This document shows positions 50,663-62,221 of a stretch of DNA of 64,000 nucleotides, in pieces. The DNA is from Paramicrosporidium saccamoebae (Eukaryota > Rozellomycota). A program made the position numbers and the translations under genes. Within the stretch, counting starts at the first letter, position 1. The number at the start of each line of letters is the position of its first letter. The stretch covers positions 62,001-126,000 of the forward strand of contig MTSL01000208.1 in NCBI GenBank assembly GCA_002794465.1, given 5' to 3'. The notes below the pieces were generated by a model, which made no database searches, was not told where the DNA came from, and saw nothing but the letters and a program-made list of their open reading frames with translations.

Positions 50663-51447
50663 ATGCAGCTATCTATGAGCACAGACCCCTGGCGCGGAAG
50701 CTTTGTTGTTCTAATCATGGACATGGATTCGCCCTCGCTCGCTGCCCAACACTTGCCGCTTTTGAGCAATTTTTGGCAAGCCCAGCTTCAAAATATAGAG
50801 CAGGGAGAACTCGACTTTAAGAACTACCAACTGCCACTTGCCCGTATTAAAAAGGTCATGAAAACTGATGAGGATGTGAAGCATATGATGATCAGTGCTG
50901 AGGTAACCTTTTTCAAATTGAGGCTAAATTTACTCCTAGGCCCCCATAGTATTTGCCAAGGCCTGCGAAATATTTATCCTGGAACTTACCCTAAGAGCCT
51001 GGATGCATACAGATGAATGTAAGAGAAGGACCCTGCAACGCAACGACGTTGCCGTTGCTATCGGCCGCTCGGATACCTTTGATTTTTTGATTGATATTGT
51101 TCCTCGCGAGGATGCCAAGTTAAAGAAAGCAGAGGTATACGTGTTCTTGATGCACTAATCTTCAAGTTTAATAACGGAATGGTTGCTGGCGCCGGTAACT
51201 TTTTCTATAACAGCGCGGCAGCAAATATTGCCGCCCCATTCCAAGCCCAAATTGCTGTAACGTGGTCCTCTCAGTAGATTGACTTGTGTAGAATGATGCC
51301 CAAGGACTAGTGTATCATCCAGAGCAAGGAGTACCAGTTATTATTGTTTCTAATGACTTTTAGTTCCCGGGGACTGGTTACGCTCAGGGTGGAGAATTGA
51401 ACTTTGCAGTGGAGGGCGTTTCTGATCACGGAGTAGTTGATTCTTAG
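50663..51447 (+). CDS. HAP5: NF-YC/HAP5 subunit of the CCAAT-binding factor
   Basis: Exons are 50663-50902, 50940-51134, 51167-51256, 51292-51336 and 51364-51447; introns are 37, 32, 35 and 27 nt. The product is 217 aa. Histone-fold core: [80 protein letters not shown], preceded by [20 protein letters not shown], the HAP5 signature. The tail is Gly/Ala/Gln-rich. Known role: with NF-YB and NF-YA it binds CCAAT boxes. Start is uncertain (50663, 50675 or a later in-frame Met). CCAAT motifs are frequent in this window. Confidence 0.93.
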
Positions 51448-51933
51448 GAGCATATTATTTCCTTGGAATGTATTGATAATAAAAGCTTGTGCGAATTTCA
51501 CTAATTTTGGGGGATTTGAGCCTGGCATCGATCTCCGCCCCTTCATGATCTATATTTTCGCACCACGGAACCTTTCTTATTTGTGATAAGCGTATGATAT
51601 TTTATGTAAGTAATGCACCCGTCACCCAAAAGGAGCAAAAGGTCATGAAATTATTGCGTATCTGCACATGCTAGAAATGAAAGCCTGAACAGGCGAGCTA
51701 ATAATTTTACCCATAACTACTGGACATTTAGAACTATTCTGCTACAAGCAAGCTTTCAGTAAGTAAGAATTACACTGCTTATCGAGCAATTATAACGCCT
51801 TCTGTCAAAGACATTTAATAATGGTCTACGTTATTATTCTACAAAATCTCGCGTTGGTGCACATACGCAATGAGCGCACTAATTTCATTCAAACGCACCC
51901 TCTCCGAAAATTGTGCAATAATAAAATCGTCTA
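51448..51933. other. intergenic, no gene seen
   Basis: 486 AT-rich bp between the convergent NF-YC and DPH2 genes. Antisense frames here look like chance. Confidence 0.5.
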
Positions 51934-53150
51934 TCATGACATAGGAGTGTAGCTTCGTGGCAATCCCATAGCACCTTTAAGAATCTCGCCAGTGTTTTCC
52001 GAGAGGGTCTCTGGAACATTTGCAGAAATACCTTGAAACGCACTCGATAAAAGAGCTCCCGATGAAAATTCAGAATTCACTTTTAGAGCAAGAGGACCTG
52101 GTTCTGCAGATATTTCTGTTTGTCGAAAACGTTCAATCCTTTCCCCAAGGCGATTTGGATCTGTTTCGTACTTATCAACCCAGAAATCGCGTCTAAAATT
52201 ATAAGAATCTAACGATGCACGTACAATCCTAGCAAACAAAGAAATTCAAAGGTCGATAAGATGGGTGCAAAGTATCGGTCTTCCGAGAATAAAACCTTGT
52301 TGCACCCCACAACAACCCAAGCTTCGATGTCAGGAAAATTTCCAAGTTTCATGGGCGACAAGCGCCCGACAGATACCACGTAGGTGGGATGCCCGTGAGA
52401 TCGAGAAGTAGCTGCGAGCTCCAAAGCAAGATCAGCAAACACTTTCAACGTAGAATGCACTAGAATACCGATAGAGCAGTTCGAACTCAAAGAACTAATG
52501 ACCGAGTATCTTTTAGATCGTATCCGGTTCGAGTTAAGAGAAACCAATGCCGTCTCGTTCCATTGATAAATACGGCTTTGTGGACATATAAGAGACAACA
52601 TATGTGATTTCCATACAGGACTCCCTACAACAAGTGTAGCGCCGCAAAGGTCAAGTGTATCGTCCCAAGTTATTGGTTGACAACGATCAGGCGTAGCCTT
52701 TTCTAACGCACATATGGCTGTGTTGGATGTCGAAAGGGACTCGGACACAACATATAAGCGATCGCATTCTTTTAAATCCACAAAATTCAACAGTTGTTCA
52801 GAAAGACCCACAGTGCCCAGTAAAACCGGCACGTGAAAATACGGAATAGGTGGCGTCAAGGGCTTGTAGCAAATATCTCCGATCTTAACAAGTGCATCTG
52901 CATTAAAATGCGCCGCAGAAGTAAAGTCTAGACAGCAGTCAGACATAGAAGAGTCGGCTATAATGGAGAAGCTAATGTTGGAAAAGCGAGCGGCAAGTAC
53001 AGATAATATATCCTGGCTTTCGTGGAGTGAATCCTGTGGCACCTGTACACATACCTGCAATAGTCAATAAACCAAAGCTACTGATACTCTTTGCATACAA
53101 AGCAAATCATTAGAAATACCCGACAGATCAAACTTTGAAGAGCCCGTCAT
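51934..53150 (-). CDS. DPH2: diphthamide biosynthesis protein DPH2
   Basis: Exons are 53088-53150, 52238-53054 and 51934-52208, with introns of 33 and 29 nt. The product is 384 aa. Text: FDLSGISNDLLCMQR-VCVQVPQDSL, SDCCLDFTSAAHFNADALVKIGDICYKP (Cys region of the DPH1/DPH2 fold), LYVVSESLSTSN, ATSRSHGHPTYVVSVGRLSPMKLGNFPDIEAWVVVGC, ILSTFEFL. It fits DPH2 more than DPH1, and is short (yeast 534 aa). Known role: radical-SAM partner in the first step of diphthamide formation on elongation factor 2. It is divergent with CWC25, 32 bp between start codons. Confidence 0.85.
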
Positions 53151-53182
53151 CGTTGAAACCAGGGTAGATATAGCAGCTATAA

Positions 53183-53906
53183 ATGGGTGGTGGCGATCTA
53201 GTAACCACAAAAGACAGTCTTCTAATATCTTAGAATCTAAAAAAGAGCTGGCATCCTTCAACTTTTGCAAACTTGAAAAAACTCTGGGAGGCTGAGCAGG
53301 CTAATGTACAGGAAAGCCAAAAGCTTGACCAACTACGAAAAGAGAAGGAGGCAGAACGCGATGCTGATGAGCTTCGCAAGCTTCAAGAAGAAGCAGGATT
53401 ATTAAGGTATATCAGGCTGTCTTTCTTACTATAATAGCAAACGGCCAGAGAGGGTTGAGTGGATGTACTCGGGTTCTTCTGTTGGGGCTACTACACTTAC
53501 CGAAGAATTTTTGTTGGGCAAGCGTCGCTTCGACCAACTTCCACCAAACGATCTAGATAAGAGTTCAGCGTTTGATAAGATTTCTTCCACTAAGCAAGGG
53601 CTTTCAAGTAGTAATAGCCTGGCCAGCAGCTCGCGCGATATAGAATCCAAGCTCCGAGAGGATCCCTTATTTACTGTAAAGATGAAAGAACGGGAAATTG
53701 TGCGAGATATTTACGAGAACCCCCTGAAGCGGGCTCAGTGGGAGATGGCAGCAAGAAAGCGCGAGGCTCCAAAGCCCCAAAACGATGGTGGCTCTTTAAA
53801 TGATTCTACACGTGAACGGCGTCGGAGCAGATCGCCCACGTCTAGGTCTAGAGACGAGAAAAATTATGATAGTCATTACAAATATCGAAGGGATCGAAAA
53901 TTATAG
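53183..53906 (+). CDS. CWC25: CWC25 pre-mRNA splicing factor
   Basis: Exons are 53183-53200, 53234-53406 and 53438-53906; introns are 33 and 31 nt. The product is 219 aa. The spliced start [28 protein letters not shown] is the CWC25 hallmark. A coiled coil follows (about 20-65), then RVEWMYSG, EEFLLGKRR and DPLFTVKMKERE, ending in an Arg/Ser-rich tail. Known role: promotes the first catalytic step of splicing after Prp2. SART3/PRP24 is another splicing factor in this window. Confidence 0.93.
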
Positions 53907-53939
53907 AGAAATACATTTGTATAATATTTCTGTTCTCGT

Positions 53940-54278
53940 ATGTGCGATGAAGACTTTGAGAGGCATCCTCGGGAACGCCGACGCCCTGCCTCTGTCGACC
54001 CGAACATGTATGATTTACAAATGGCCAGAGTTCTGTCCATCTCGTCTTTGACAGACAAAAGGACAAAGCCAGTCAAGCTTTCCAATCATAATATGTGCAG
54101 AGTCTTACCCCCCGATGACGCACTAGGGGAAATTGCACGCCGTGCGACCGATTTGATTTTAAACTGGAATCATTTAGAGAGTTATTCTGCGCAATGCACT
54201 AGATGTGCACCGTTGATTTATAACGAAAAGTCTATTTGGATAATGTCTAGAGCGGGACATCATTCAGGCGGGACGTGA
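53940..54278 (+). CDS. hypothetical protein, doubtful
   Basis: A 112-aa frame between the 3' end of CWC25 (33 bp away) and the convergent primase gene (16 bp away). It has one amphipathic helix-like part (DDALGEIARRATDLILNWNHLES) and one CxxC, but no family I know. It could be spurious or the 3'UTR of CWC25. Confidence 0.35.
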   Translation: MCDEDFERHPRERRRPASVDPNMYDLQMARVLSISSLTDKRTKPVKLSNHNMCRVLPPDDALGEIARRATDLILNWNHLESYSAQCTRCAPLIYNEKSIWIMSRAGHHSGGT

Positions 54279-54294
54279 TTTATTTTCCGCACAC

Positions 54295-55891
54295 CTAAAA
54301 TACGAGGCTCTTTTCATTTGTTGACCGCTGCGCTGATAACTGTTTCCGACGAGATGTTTCACACCCTCTCAAGAAATCGTCGAACAGTCTTAGCGCCGAA
54401 TCAAGAGGATTTTGTTCAGTATTTCTTTGCACAAATGAGTACAAGTCAGATACAGTGATCGCAGTAACAGGATCGAAAGAATCGACATTAAGCGGATCGA
54501 CGGGGACACACACTTTACCTACAATATTACCAATGTGTGAGCGTATTGGTCACCTGTATTTGGATGTACACAAAACGGGCTCTTTAAGAGATGGTTCAAC
54601 TGAACACTCACGTTAGTATCCAGGCGAGGATATAGCAACGTGATTAGTATTTCTGATGGGAGCCTCGATACGTATGGGTTTGCCTTGATCTGTTGCATAA
54701 ATTAGAATAGTCCCATCCGTGTACCGACGAAGCATTTTCTACGAGGGAAACGAACATTTTCCAATACTCAAGTGGCCCAGCTACCTTTGAAACACTTTCG
54801 TCGGACCAAAGTTCCGCCACCTGGTGACGTAGCTCTGTTTGATAAAAAAGATGGTATGTAATGTGTACTGTCGTCATGGATTAAAGCAAGAAATTTTCCA
54901 CGGGACGATGCAGTTGACAGCACATCCTGCTCTTTGAGTATAATTTCACTGAATTCAGACTTTAAAATGCTTAAAGCCCGTCTACGATTAGAAAATACAA
55001 GCGTGCAGTCATACTCTACTGACGATGGGATCTCTGATGGCAAAATAGCCCGTCGTCTTGATTCATTGCCTCCCTAAAGGTTTCATGTTGATTTTAAATT
55101 GCTACTTTGGCCATTTCCAAGTATGAAACGATGGACTTTCTAGCGGAAAGGGACATTTGTCTAGCGCGTGCATCAGAAACCCAGCAATGGACTCCGCGAC
55201 GGCCGCTGAAAACCCACAGAATGTTTTCAAAGCCAAAGTCATCTACTATTAGTCCAGTAAATTTTCGGAACCTCGCAGTGCGGCATCGATAATCTTGACG
55301 GCCAGCGCCAAGAATCTCCAACATTTTCTGCATACGTTCTTGTCCCTTAAGGTTACTAATGGTAATCGAGGCTTTGTACTGGCAGCAAGTTCTAACATCA
55401 TTATAATCTGTCATGTCAATATCAAAGACGAGCTCTCGCTCGAGCGGACAAAAGTTTGCTCCCGCGAGTGTCTTCCGTTCTGTAGGGCGGCTATTGTACA
55501 CGGCGCCAATGTCAATTTTCACAGGCTGGTCTTTTTGAAGGCGATTGGCAAATGCATTTACGTTATCAAAGGAGAGATACCGCAGGTAGACGTCATTTTT
55601 TAGGGTGAAGGAAAATTCCCGGTTGCTTATATATTGCCTTTCATTTCCATAGCTCAACCAGCGAAAGATCTCCTTTAGCGGGAAGAAAGAAGCATAATAG
55701 AACCCCAAAAGTTCGTCTAATCTCGGAGATACGCTGAAAGGCTTAGCAGATAAACGAGATGGTTACGTGGGGGACTGCACAGGCGCCAAAGGCGCAGATA
55801 CTTGACTGTCTAGATCAGCAATAAATTCTTCACAGTCACGAAGGATATTGTCATCAATCTCCATATCCATGGAAGAATTATCAGCAAGCAT
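54295..55891 (-). CDS. PRI1: DNA primase small catalytic subunit PRI1
   Basis: Eight exons: 55767-55891, 55380-55733, 55272-55345, 55106-55242, 54869-55073, 54725-54834, 54554-54689, 54295-54518; introns are 33, 34, 29, 32, 34, 35 and 35 nt. The product is 454 aa. Blocks: FYYASFFPLKEIFRWLSYG, NREFSFTLKNDVYLRY, KIDIGAVY, ELVFDIDMTDYNDVRTCC (catalytic acids in DIDMTD), zinc-type CC...CRKCW, DDFGFENILWVFSGRRGVHCWV, LYPRLDTNVSVQLNHLLKSPFCVHP. Known role: makes the RNA primers for replication with pol-alpha. An acidic N-terminal extension of about 45 residues is extra. It is divergent with UTP15. Confidence 0.94.
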
Positions 55892-55974
55892 GAGGGGAGA
55901 GAATGAGGATATTGTCGCGCCAATAAAAGACAACCAGGGTAGTGTGCCACTTGAAGAGTATCAGTTTTACAGAG

Positions 55975-57504
55975 ATGGCATCCCTTTTTAAGCGAGCTCG
56001 CTGGGTGGGCCAGGTTCCGGAGCATGTAGTCAGTAACAAGGCCACAGAAGCGTCATTTTGGAAGATGTTCAAGGTACTTGAGATGCTTATCAGATGTAAT
56101 GTTTAGCGCGAGTTGGTCTCTCATCACAATGGTCCGTGTACTGCGGTTCATTTCTCCCCAAGCGGGGCGCCAAGCCTGCTTGTTGCGTCATCTATTAGTG
56201 TATCTCTGCGCACAGGCTTTGGTAGTGAACTGGGCTCGGAGCGTTCTATGTGCAAGCTTGACGACAACGTCCAGAGTATCGCATTTCGCTCTGATGGACG
56301 TCTTTTGGCTGTTGGTTCATCCAAGGGAGATATCCTGATTATCGACGCGACTACTCGGATGGTGCTTAGAACACTCGAGGGGCATAGAGCTTCTGTTAAA
56401 GGGCTATCGTTTCTACCAAACAAGACTCACGTTGTGTCGACTTCTGATGACAAGACTGTTAGACTTTGGGAAATATCTTCCGGAACAGAAATTTGGTCTT
56501 CCAGCATCAACAAGGATTTTGTACGGTGTTGTTCAGTTTCGAATACCTTTGAAGACGAGTCCTTTATCACCGGTTCGTATGACCACACTCTTACGCTTTG
56601 GAGCGTCAAGTCTCCCGAGCCTTTGTTAATAATGAATCACGGGAGCCCCGTAGAGGCTGTCTGTCTTTTTCCCGATGGGAAGACTGCCGTTTCAGGCGGT
56701 CTTTGCTCCATAAAATTCTGGGATTTGTCAGATAATGGGAGACTCATCAGAGAGGTTATTGTACATCACAAGTCCATTACTGGCTTGTCGGTCACGCCTG
56801 ATGGAAAGTATCTTCTTTCCAGTTCTCTTGATCGCAGTCTAAAGGTGCTCTGTCTTGAAGACATGACCATATCCCACCAGTTTAAATTCCCTTCGTCAGT
56901 CATGTGCATGTCCATGTCGAGCGATCTGAAGCGGGTCGCCGCCGGGCTTAGCAATGGGAAAACGATTGTTTTGGCATTTACCACTGAACAGAAGGGTAGA
57001 GTAGAAGGTATATCACCCAACCCACGAAACGCGAATGTCGCTTTGGCCGCGAACGAGTCATATGTGATCACCAAGGAAACCACGGAGCCCCTCAAAAAAT
57101 TCGACTTGCTGCTCAAATCTTTCCGCTATCGCAAAGCGTTAGACTTTGTGATCCAAAAAGGAAATGCAACACTTCTCGTCAGTGCTATTGGTGAGCTGAT
57201 TCGACGCGATGCGTTGGATATGGCGTTGTCTGGAAGGACAGAAGCCGAGCTGATCCCCCTTGTTGAGACTATCTGCCGCCACATATCGAATCCCCGACAT
57301 TCGTCATTTTTGCTCGAAGCAGCGTTTTCCCTTACTGACATTTATTCTTCCGTTCTGGGCAAATCAAAGGCATTTGATGGTTGTATCAAGGATCTTCGCC
57401 AGGCCTTAGATTATCAGATTTGTGTCCAGCAGATGATGATGGATCTACAAGGCGGCCTTGCCTTGGTGCAAGCTGCTTGCCAGATTAATCATACACGTTC
57501 TTAG
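55975..57504 (+). CDS. UTP15: UTP15, WD40 protein of the SSU processome
   Basis: Exons are 55975-56073 and 56107-57504, with a 33-nt intron. The product is 498 aa. WD40 repeats run about 40-310 (VQSIAFRSDGRLLAVGSSKGDILI, VKGLSFLPNKTHVVSTSDDKTVRLWEI, ITGSYDHTLTLWSV, ITGLSVTPDGKYLLSSSLDRSLKVL). The UTP15 C-terminal helical domain begins KKFDLLLKSFRYRKALDFVI, which is diagnostic. Known role: t-UTP subcomplex in early 18S rRNA processing in the nucleolus. Confidence 0.93.
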
Positions 57505-57574
57505 AATAGAGCTCTCTTGAGTACGTAAATAGAAAACGAAAATTTCTTAATTTACTTGTTGACAGAAGACGTCA

Positions 57575-59172
57575 ATGTCGGTTGTCGAGCTTATAGTTGA
57601 TAAATGTCGAAAACTTCAGTATGACGAGGCGGAAATTTGGGGAGAGTATTTTTTGAAAGAGTGCTCGTATAATGAAAAATCACGAGTGATAATGGGATAC
57701 ATTTATCTGTTGCAGGCAAAGCACAGGGCTGCTGAAGGCATTCTTGGTGGATGTGAGTCAAAGATGGCACAATATCTTCTAGCAAAGTGTAAATATTCAA
57801 TGGGAAAGTTTGATGAAGCAGTGGAGCTACTTGGTGAACTTGAAGAATATTGGGACAAGACTCCCTCGGACGGTTTCTCAGTTTTGTTCTGTCTGTCTCT
57901 TTCAGATGTCAGGAAATTGCTGGGACAGTCTCTCGGAGACCTTGGGAAAGTGAACAAATCTGTTTCCTATTTGTCAGCGGCCTTTGATCAAGACAATACA
58001 TTGTTGCACTGCATCGTCGGGGGAGCTTCCGCCAATACCAACGAAAATATTGTCCCAAGCTCAGATCATGGCTTGCGGACGAAAAAAGCAAAATTATCCA
58101 CCGTTACCTCGTCCCCAACCTCTCAGGCACACAACGATCTACTGCAAGAATTCCTCAATTGCAAACTACTCCGAGAGGGGCGCTTTTCCGAGGCCTCCAA
58201 AAACATCAATGGAAGCTTGCTCTACACTCAGGCTGCTCGTGCATATTGTCTTCATGAATCTAGGCTGTATTCAAAGGTACACTGGTTTTTTCGCCATGAT
58301 CTTCTAGGCTAAAGATGAATTTCTCGAGATTATGGAAATTAATCCCTTCTATGAGGCCTTCATGGAGCACTTTCCTTCAGCTCTGTGGCATTTGAAAGAC
58401 ACAGAGACGCTTGCAACCATTGGAAATCGCTGGAAGCAGTGTCCGTCTACAGAATTTTTAGCATGGATTGCATTTGGAAATCTTTTCAGTCTCCAAGGAG
58501 ATCGAGACTCAGCCATAAAAGCATTTGGGAAAGCAGCAGCCTTAAAGCCGAGATGGGCCCATCCTGACCTGCTTTGCGGCTTCGAATTTTTGACTATTGA
58601 GGATTATCAGGCTACTGAAGAGTACTTTATGTCGTCGCTTGGCAAAGATCGTCTTTGCGGCAAAGCGCAGTATGTTAACTAAGAAGACAGATGCTTATTG
58701 TGTAGCTTGGGATTGGGGATTGTGTACTTTCGACGCAACGAATTTGATCGGGCCAAGGCTTACCTAGAAGCTGCCATTTCCTTGCGCCCTGAAGACTACG
58801 CAATATTTACGTATCTCGCGTCGGTCAACATTCGCCTTGGGCTAAATAACGAGGCGCTTGGAGCATTGCAACGTGCCATTGATTTAAATTTCGGAGACGC
58901 AAAAGCTCACTATATACGAGCAACTTGCTTGGCTTCGATGGGAAAAGTATGATTTGCATTCGGAGCTTATACTTTAGTACGAAGACGCATTGGAGATTTT
59001 TGAAACCCTCAAAACTATTGCCCCTACCGAAGCTGCAGTCCACGTCCATTGTGGTGAAATTTTACTAAAACTAAACAAGCCCTCGTTAGCTCTGAAAGCT
59101 TTCACTACGGCTCACGATCTGGATCCGCAGAATCCTAAAGTCTTAGAAATACTCGATAAATACCAAAGTTAG
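57575..59172 (+). CDS. CDC27: APC3/CDC27, TPR subunit of the anaphase-promoting complex
   Basis: Exons are 57575-58276, 58308-58669, 58706-58946 and 58978-59172; introns are 31, 36 and 31 nt. The product is 499 aa, short for the family (about 760-820) because the central disordered part is reduced. N-terminal TPRs are followed by a short linker (about 155-195). The C-terminal TPR superhelix has FPSALWHLKDTETLATIGNRW, AWIAFGNLFSLQGDRDSAIKAFGKA and LGIVYFRRNEFDRAKAYLEAAISLRP, the CDC27 pattern. Known role: binds the Ile-Arg tails of Cdc20/Cdh1. It converges with the next gene, 10 bp between stop codons. Confidence 0.9.
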
Positions 59173-59182
59173 CTTTATCGAA

Positions 59183-60237
59183 TTATGAGGTTATGAGACG
59201 GTAGAAGACGTATCCTGAAAAAACTCCTGACAAGGAACCATAAGGGTTAAACTTTGATGAAGTAAGCATGAACTCTACCACAAGGTGCGCAAACATCATC
59301 TGAGCAAGGGCATGGAATACGGACAAGCCAGCATTATCGTGGGAAGATGTAAGTACAATGAAGGTTTTGATGCAGCACAAGAATGGGGATAACCCACAAA
59401 CTACCCCAGATGGTAATCCTGAACAGTACTGCCCCAGCAGACCAATTATTATCCCAAACACTTCGCTAAGATAAAATAGCTTGATGAACGATCGCTCCTG
59501 TATCAACGAGTAGATTGATGGCGCATAGGCATAGAATCCTTGGAGACAGTATAAGGCATAGATTGGATTTACATGCACAAATGGAGCACTCAAAAACTGC
59601 CAGATTTTGAACTGAAACACAGTTGTCGCCCACTGTACACCAAGCAACGTATACAAGGATTTTCGAAAAAAGCAGGCAAGTGTCAGCAAGATGGAGACCA
59701 GCATGATAACCTCCAAGACTGAAATATCCCCGAGACCTAGAGGGAGCGAACGGAAAAGGAAGAAGGGCTCAAACCCAGCAATCTTGAAGGAACATTTCTC
59801 ATCACTCTTATAGCTAGGTAAGCAAAGACAGGTATTTGCGCCAATGCAAAGACCCCTTCCGTTGCAGTTAGAAACATATGAGCAGTTCGGCCACGTTAGA
59901 CTTGTGAAAATGGGAATCCATGTCCCGAAAATTCCCAAATAGCTATGGCCTGTCCCCAGATGTGCTATACTGAAAACTCCATAGCTTTTAACAGACGAAA
60001 TGCCAACTACAAAAAGGTGAAATATGACTAACTATTACGCGTTGTGGCAATCCAATGCTTCATGTCACTTATAACTTTTCCTACACCTTCTTCCTTGGGA
60101 AGCAGGAAGCTTTGGTGTCTATTAAAGTGTTCAGACGATGGATTGGTCATTAATGCAGCCATCAGCAAGCCAAATACAACTGCAAGGATCCACTGAATGG
60201 CTATGCCATTCCGCCTGATATGTTGCCAGATATGCAT
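59183..60237 (-). CDS. membrane protein with EGF-like module and rhomboid-like domain, probably catalytically inactive
   Basis: Exons are 60039-60237 and 59183-60006, with a 32-nt intron. The product is 340 aa. One N-terminal membrane helix (about 12-32), a lumenal part, an EGF-like module (about 105-135, CSYVSNCNGRGLCIGANTCLC), then about six membrane helices. The region WQFLSAPFVHVNPIYALYCLQGFY resembles the rhomboid WRLxTxxFLHxxxxHLxxN stretch. Where rhomboids carry GxSG this has GLSP, and the C-terminal catalytic His is not seen (PYGSLSGVFSGY). It could be a pseudoprotease of the iRhom kind or a TMEM8/PGAP6-like protein. Confidence 0.55.
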
Positions 60238-60935
60238 AAGATTTAAACAAATTATAAATGCAAGGTTCGTATTAGGGGCTCGATACTAGAATCCCGGGTC
60301 CGTATGTCGCGTGGTGTAATGATCATCACGTACTTTGTCAGGTGGCAAGGAAACCCTTTTGTTTGTATTCGGCGAGTCTTTTTGCAGACTCTACCATATA
60401 GTGACAATAGATCGAAATAGATTGGACGGAAGCGGTATTTTTCTATTGCGTGCCTCTATTTTTCCTTTCCGGCAATTGACTTATTTCGAACAAAGAACTC
60501 GCCATTCCGTTTACCACCTTACAAGAAACCTTTAATGTGTCAGCTCAGGCTGGCTTTATAATTATTGTAGCATTGCTTCTGATCACCTCGCGCTGCTCAG
60601 AAACCTTTTCTAAATCGCCGATGGATGCATGCAGAGTATTGGATAATTCCTCCCCCAGAGACTTAAAACTATCACGACACTTGCTAAATAGGTCAACCTC
60701 AACAGTCCACTTGTACTTGAGATGGTCCACAATCTTTTGGACACCAATGGCCAATTTTTGAGATACTTCACTGCTCGATTCCGTACATTTGGCTTCAGTC
60801 ATTTTGCAGATTAGACTCGGATTAACGAAAACTGCGCTTCTTGCTCAAGCAATGTCCCGATTTAGACTTATTCATGCCTCTGTTCTGTTATAGGTCAAAT
60901 TTGTTGCACGACCACCATCGAGGTGGAAACTGGTA
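60238..60935. other. intergenic region with one doubtful small ORF
   Basis: It holds no recognised gene apart from the minus-strand frame at 60545-60802. Confidence 0.45.
60545..60802 (-). CDS. hypothetical small helical protein
   Basis: 85 aa from ATG 60802. Nearly all of it can form one long amphipathic helix (EVSQKLAIGVQKIVDHLKY, CRDSFKSLGEELSNTLHASIGDLEKVSEQRE), as in small coiled-coil subunits of DASH or BLOC-type complexes. The last ten residues after a possible GTGATC donor may be intron sequence. Family unknown. Confidence 0.42.
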   Translation of the reverse strand: MTEAKCTESSSEVSQKLAIGVQKIVDHLKYKWTVEVDLFSKCRDSFKSLGEELSNTLHASIGDLEKVSEQREVIRSNATIIIKPA

Positions 60936-62081
60936 ATGCTCCGCCTGAACTGGTCTATTCTGACCTTTTTCCTTCTAGTCGTAATATTTGTCCAATTCGC
61001 TTACTACTACTTTTACTCGATCCCTTACAATGGCTGCAGTAAATGCCCCAAACACGCCGAGCAAAAAGTAGAAGCACCAGTTTATGTTGCTCCCCAAAAT
61101 TCCACAAAGTTGAAGCGCCGGAGAATCCATATTGACCCAGATGGTGAAAGAGCCAATGCTGCCTTTGTCATCCTTGCGCGCAACACTGATTTGAATGGAC
61201 TACAGAAGACAATTCCTCAGCTGGAAGCGCGTTTCAATGGCAAATTCAACTACCCGTATGTTTTCCTAAACGACGTCCCGTTCACAGAGCTATTTAAAAA
61301 CGAAATCCGGAAGCTCAGCAAAAGCAAGATGAGCTTTGGCACTATTCCAAAAGAGCATTGGAGTTATCCAGAGTGGGTCAATGTCACTCGTGCTGACGAA
61401 TGCAGAGCAGACATGGACCGAAGAAGAATCATTTATGGTGGATCTCTGCCGTATAGACACATGTGCCGGTTCAATTCGGGATTCTTTTTCCGCCATCCTC
61501 TCCTGGACGAATATGAATTCTATTGGAGAGTGGAACCGTCAGTAGAGTTCTCTTGTGACATTGATTATGACCCGTTTCTGTTCATGAAAAAGAATGATAA
61601 AAAGTATGGATTCGTAATCATGCTTCATGAATATTGGGAAACCATCCCATCGTTGTGGAACACAACTCTGCAATTCATGGAAGCCAACAAAGGGCTGGTG
61701 ACTGACAAGAATTCCCTGGACTTGCTTCGGAGACCGGATGGATCATACAACGGCTGTCACTTTTGGAGTAATTTTGAAATAGCAAGTCTGGACTTTTTAC
61801 GTTCAAAGGAGTACGTGTCCTATTTTGAGTACCTTGATAAGACTGGTGGATTCTTCTACGAACGTTGGGGGGATGCTCCAGTACACTCGATCGCTGCGGC
61901 CATGTACCTACCAATGGACCAGATCCATTACTTTGAGGATGTTGGGTACTTCCACAACCCCTTCTACAATTGTCCCGCAAATCCCGCGCTTCAACTCAAC
62001 TGCAACTGTGATCCGAGCAAGAATGTTAACAATGATCATGAATGTTTCCGTATATTTAGGGAGGTGAAGCAGCGAAGGTAA
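60936..62081 (+). CDS. KRE2/MNT1-type alpha-1,2-mannosyltransferase (GT15), copy 1
   Basis: 381 aa, single exon. A type II membrane protein: short tail, signal anchor (LTFFLLVVIFVQFAYYYFY), stem, catalytic domain. Blocks: AAFVILARNTDLNGLQKTIPQLEARFN, FNYPYVFLNDVPFT, GGSLPYRHMCRFNSGFFFRHPLL, FYWRVEPSVEFSCDIDYDPF, CHFWSNFEIASLDF, GGFFYERWGDAPVHSIAAAM and YFEDVGYFHNPF. These are GT15 hallmarks, including the EPxVxxxCDIDYDPF donor/metal region. Known role: adds alpha-1,2-mannose to O- and N-glycans in the fungal Golgi. A tandem paralogue follows 140 bp downstream. Confidence 0.95.
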   Translation: MLRLNWSILTFFLLVVIFVQFAYYYFYSIPYNGCSKCPKHAEQKVEAPVYVAPQNSTKLKRRRIHIDPDGERANAAFVILARNTDLNGLQKTIPQLEARFNGKFNYPYVFLNDVPFTELFKNEIRKLSKSKMSFGTIPKEHWSYPEWVNVTRADECRADMDRRRIIYGGSLPYRHMCRFNSGFFFRHPLLDEYEFYWRVEPSVEFSCDIDYDPFLFMKKNDKKYGFVIMLHEYWETIPSLWNTTLQFMEANKGLVTDKNSLDLLRRPDGSYNGCHFWSNFEIASLDFLRSKEYVSYFEYLDKTGGFFYERWGDAPVHSIAAAMYLPMDQIHYFEDVGYFHNPFYNCPANPALQLNCNCDPSKNVNNDHECFRIFREVKQRR

Positions 62082-62221
62082 ATTATGGTGGATTTGTAAG
62101 CTCCATCGGCCAGTGTCCGGTGTAAAGCCATCCACAAAAAAGAAATAAATAATCTGGAAAATTTGTAATTCGAAAGAAGCCAAATAGTCAAACACTTCCT
62201 TTTCCGGAGACCTGTTACGGC

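Noticed and set aside
54768-55043. Separate gene downstream of primase
   Set aside because: It joins the primase frame through short introns and supplies its middle region.
55810-56025. 71-aa minus-strand frame with CxxC and GC motifs (CHLCKTD...YPGC)
   Set aside because: It overlaps the first exon of UTP15 and the first exon of primase, both of which are supported by homology; taken as a shadow.
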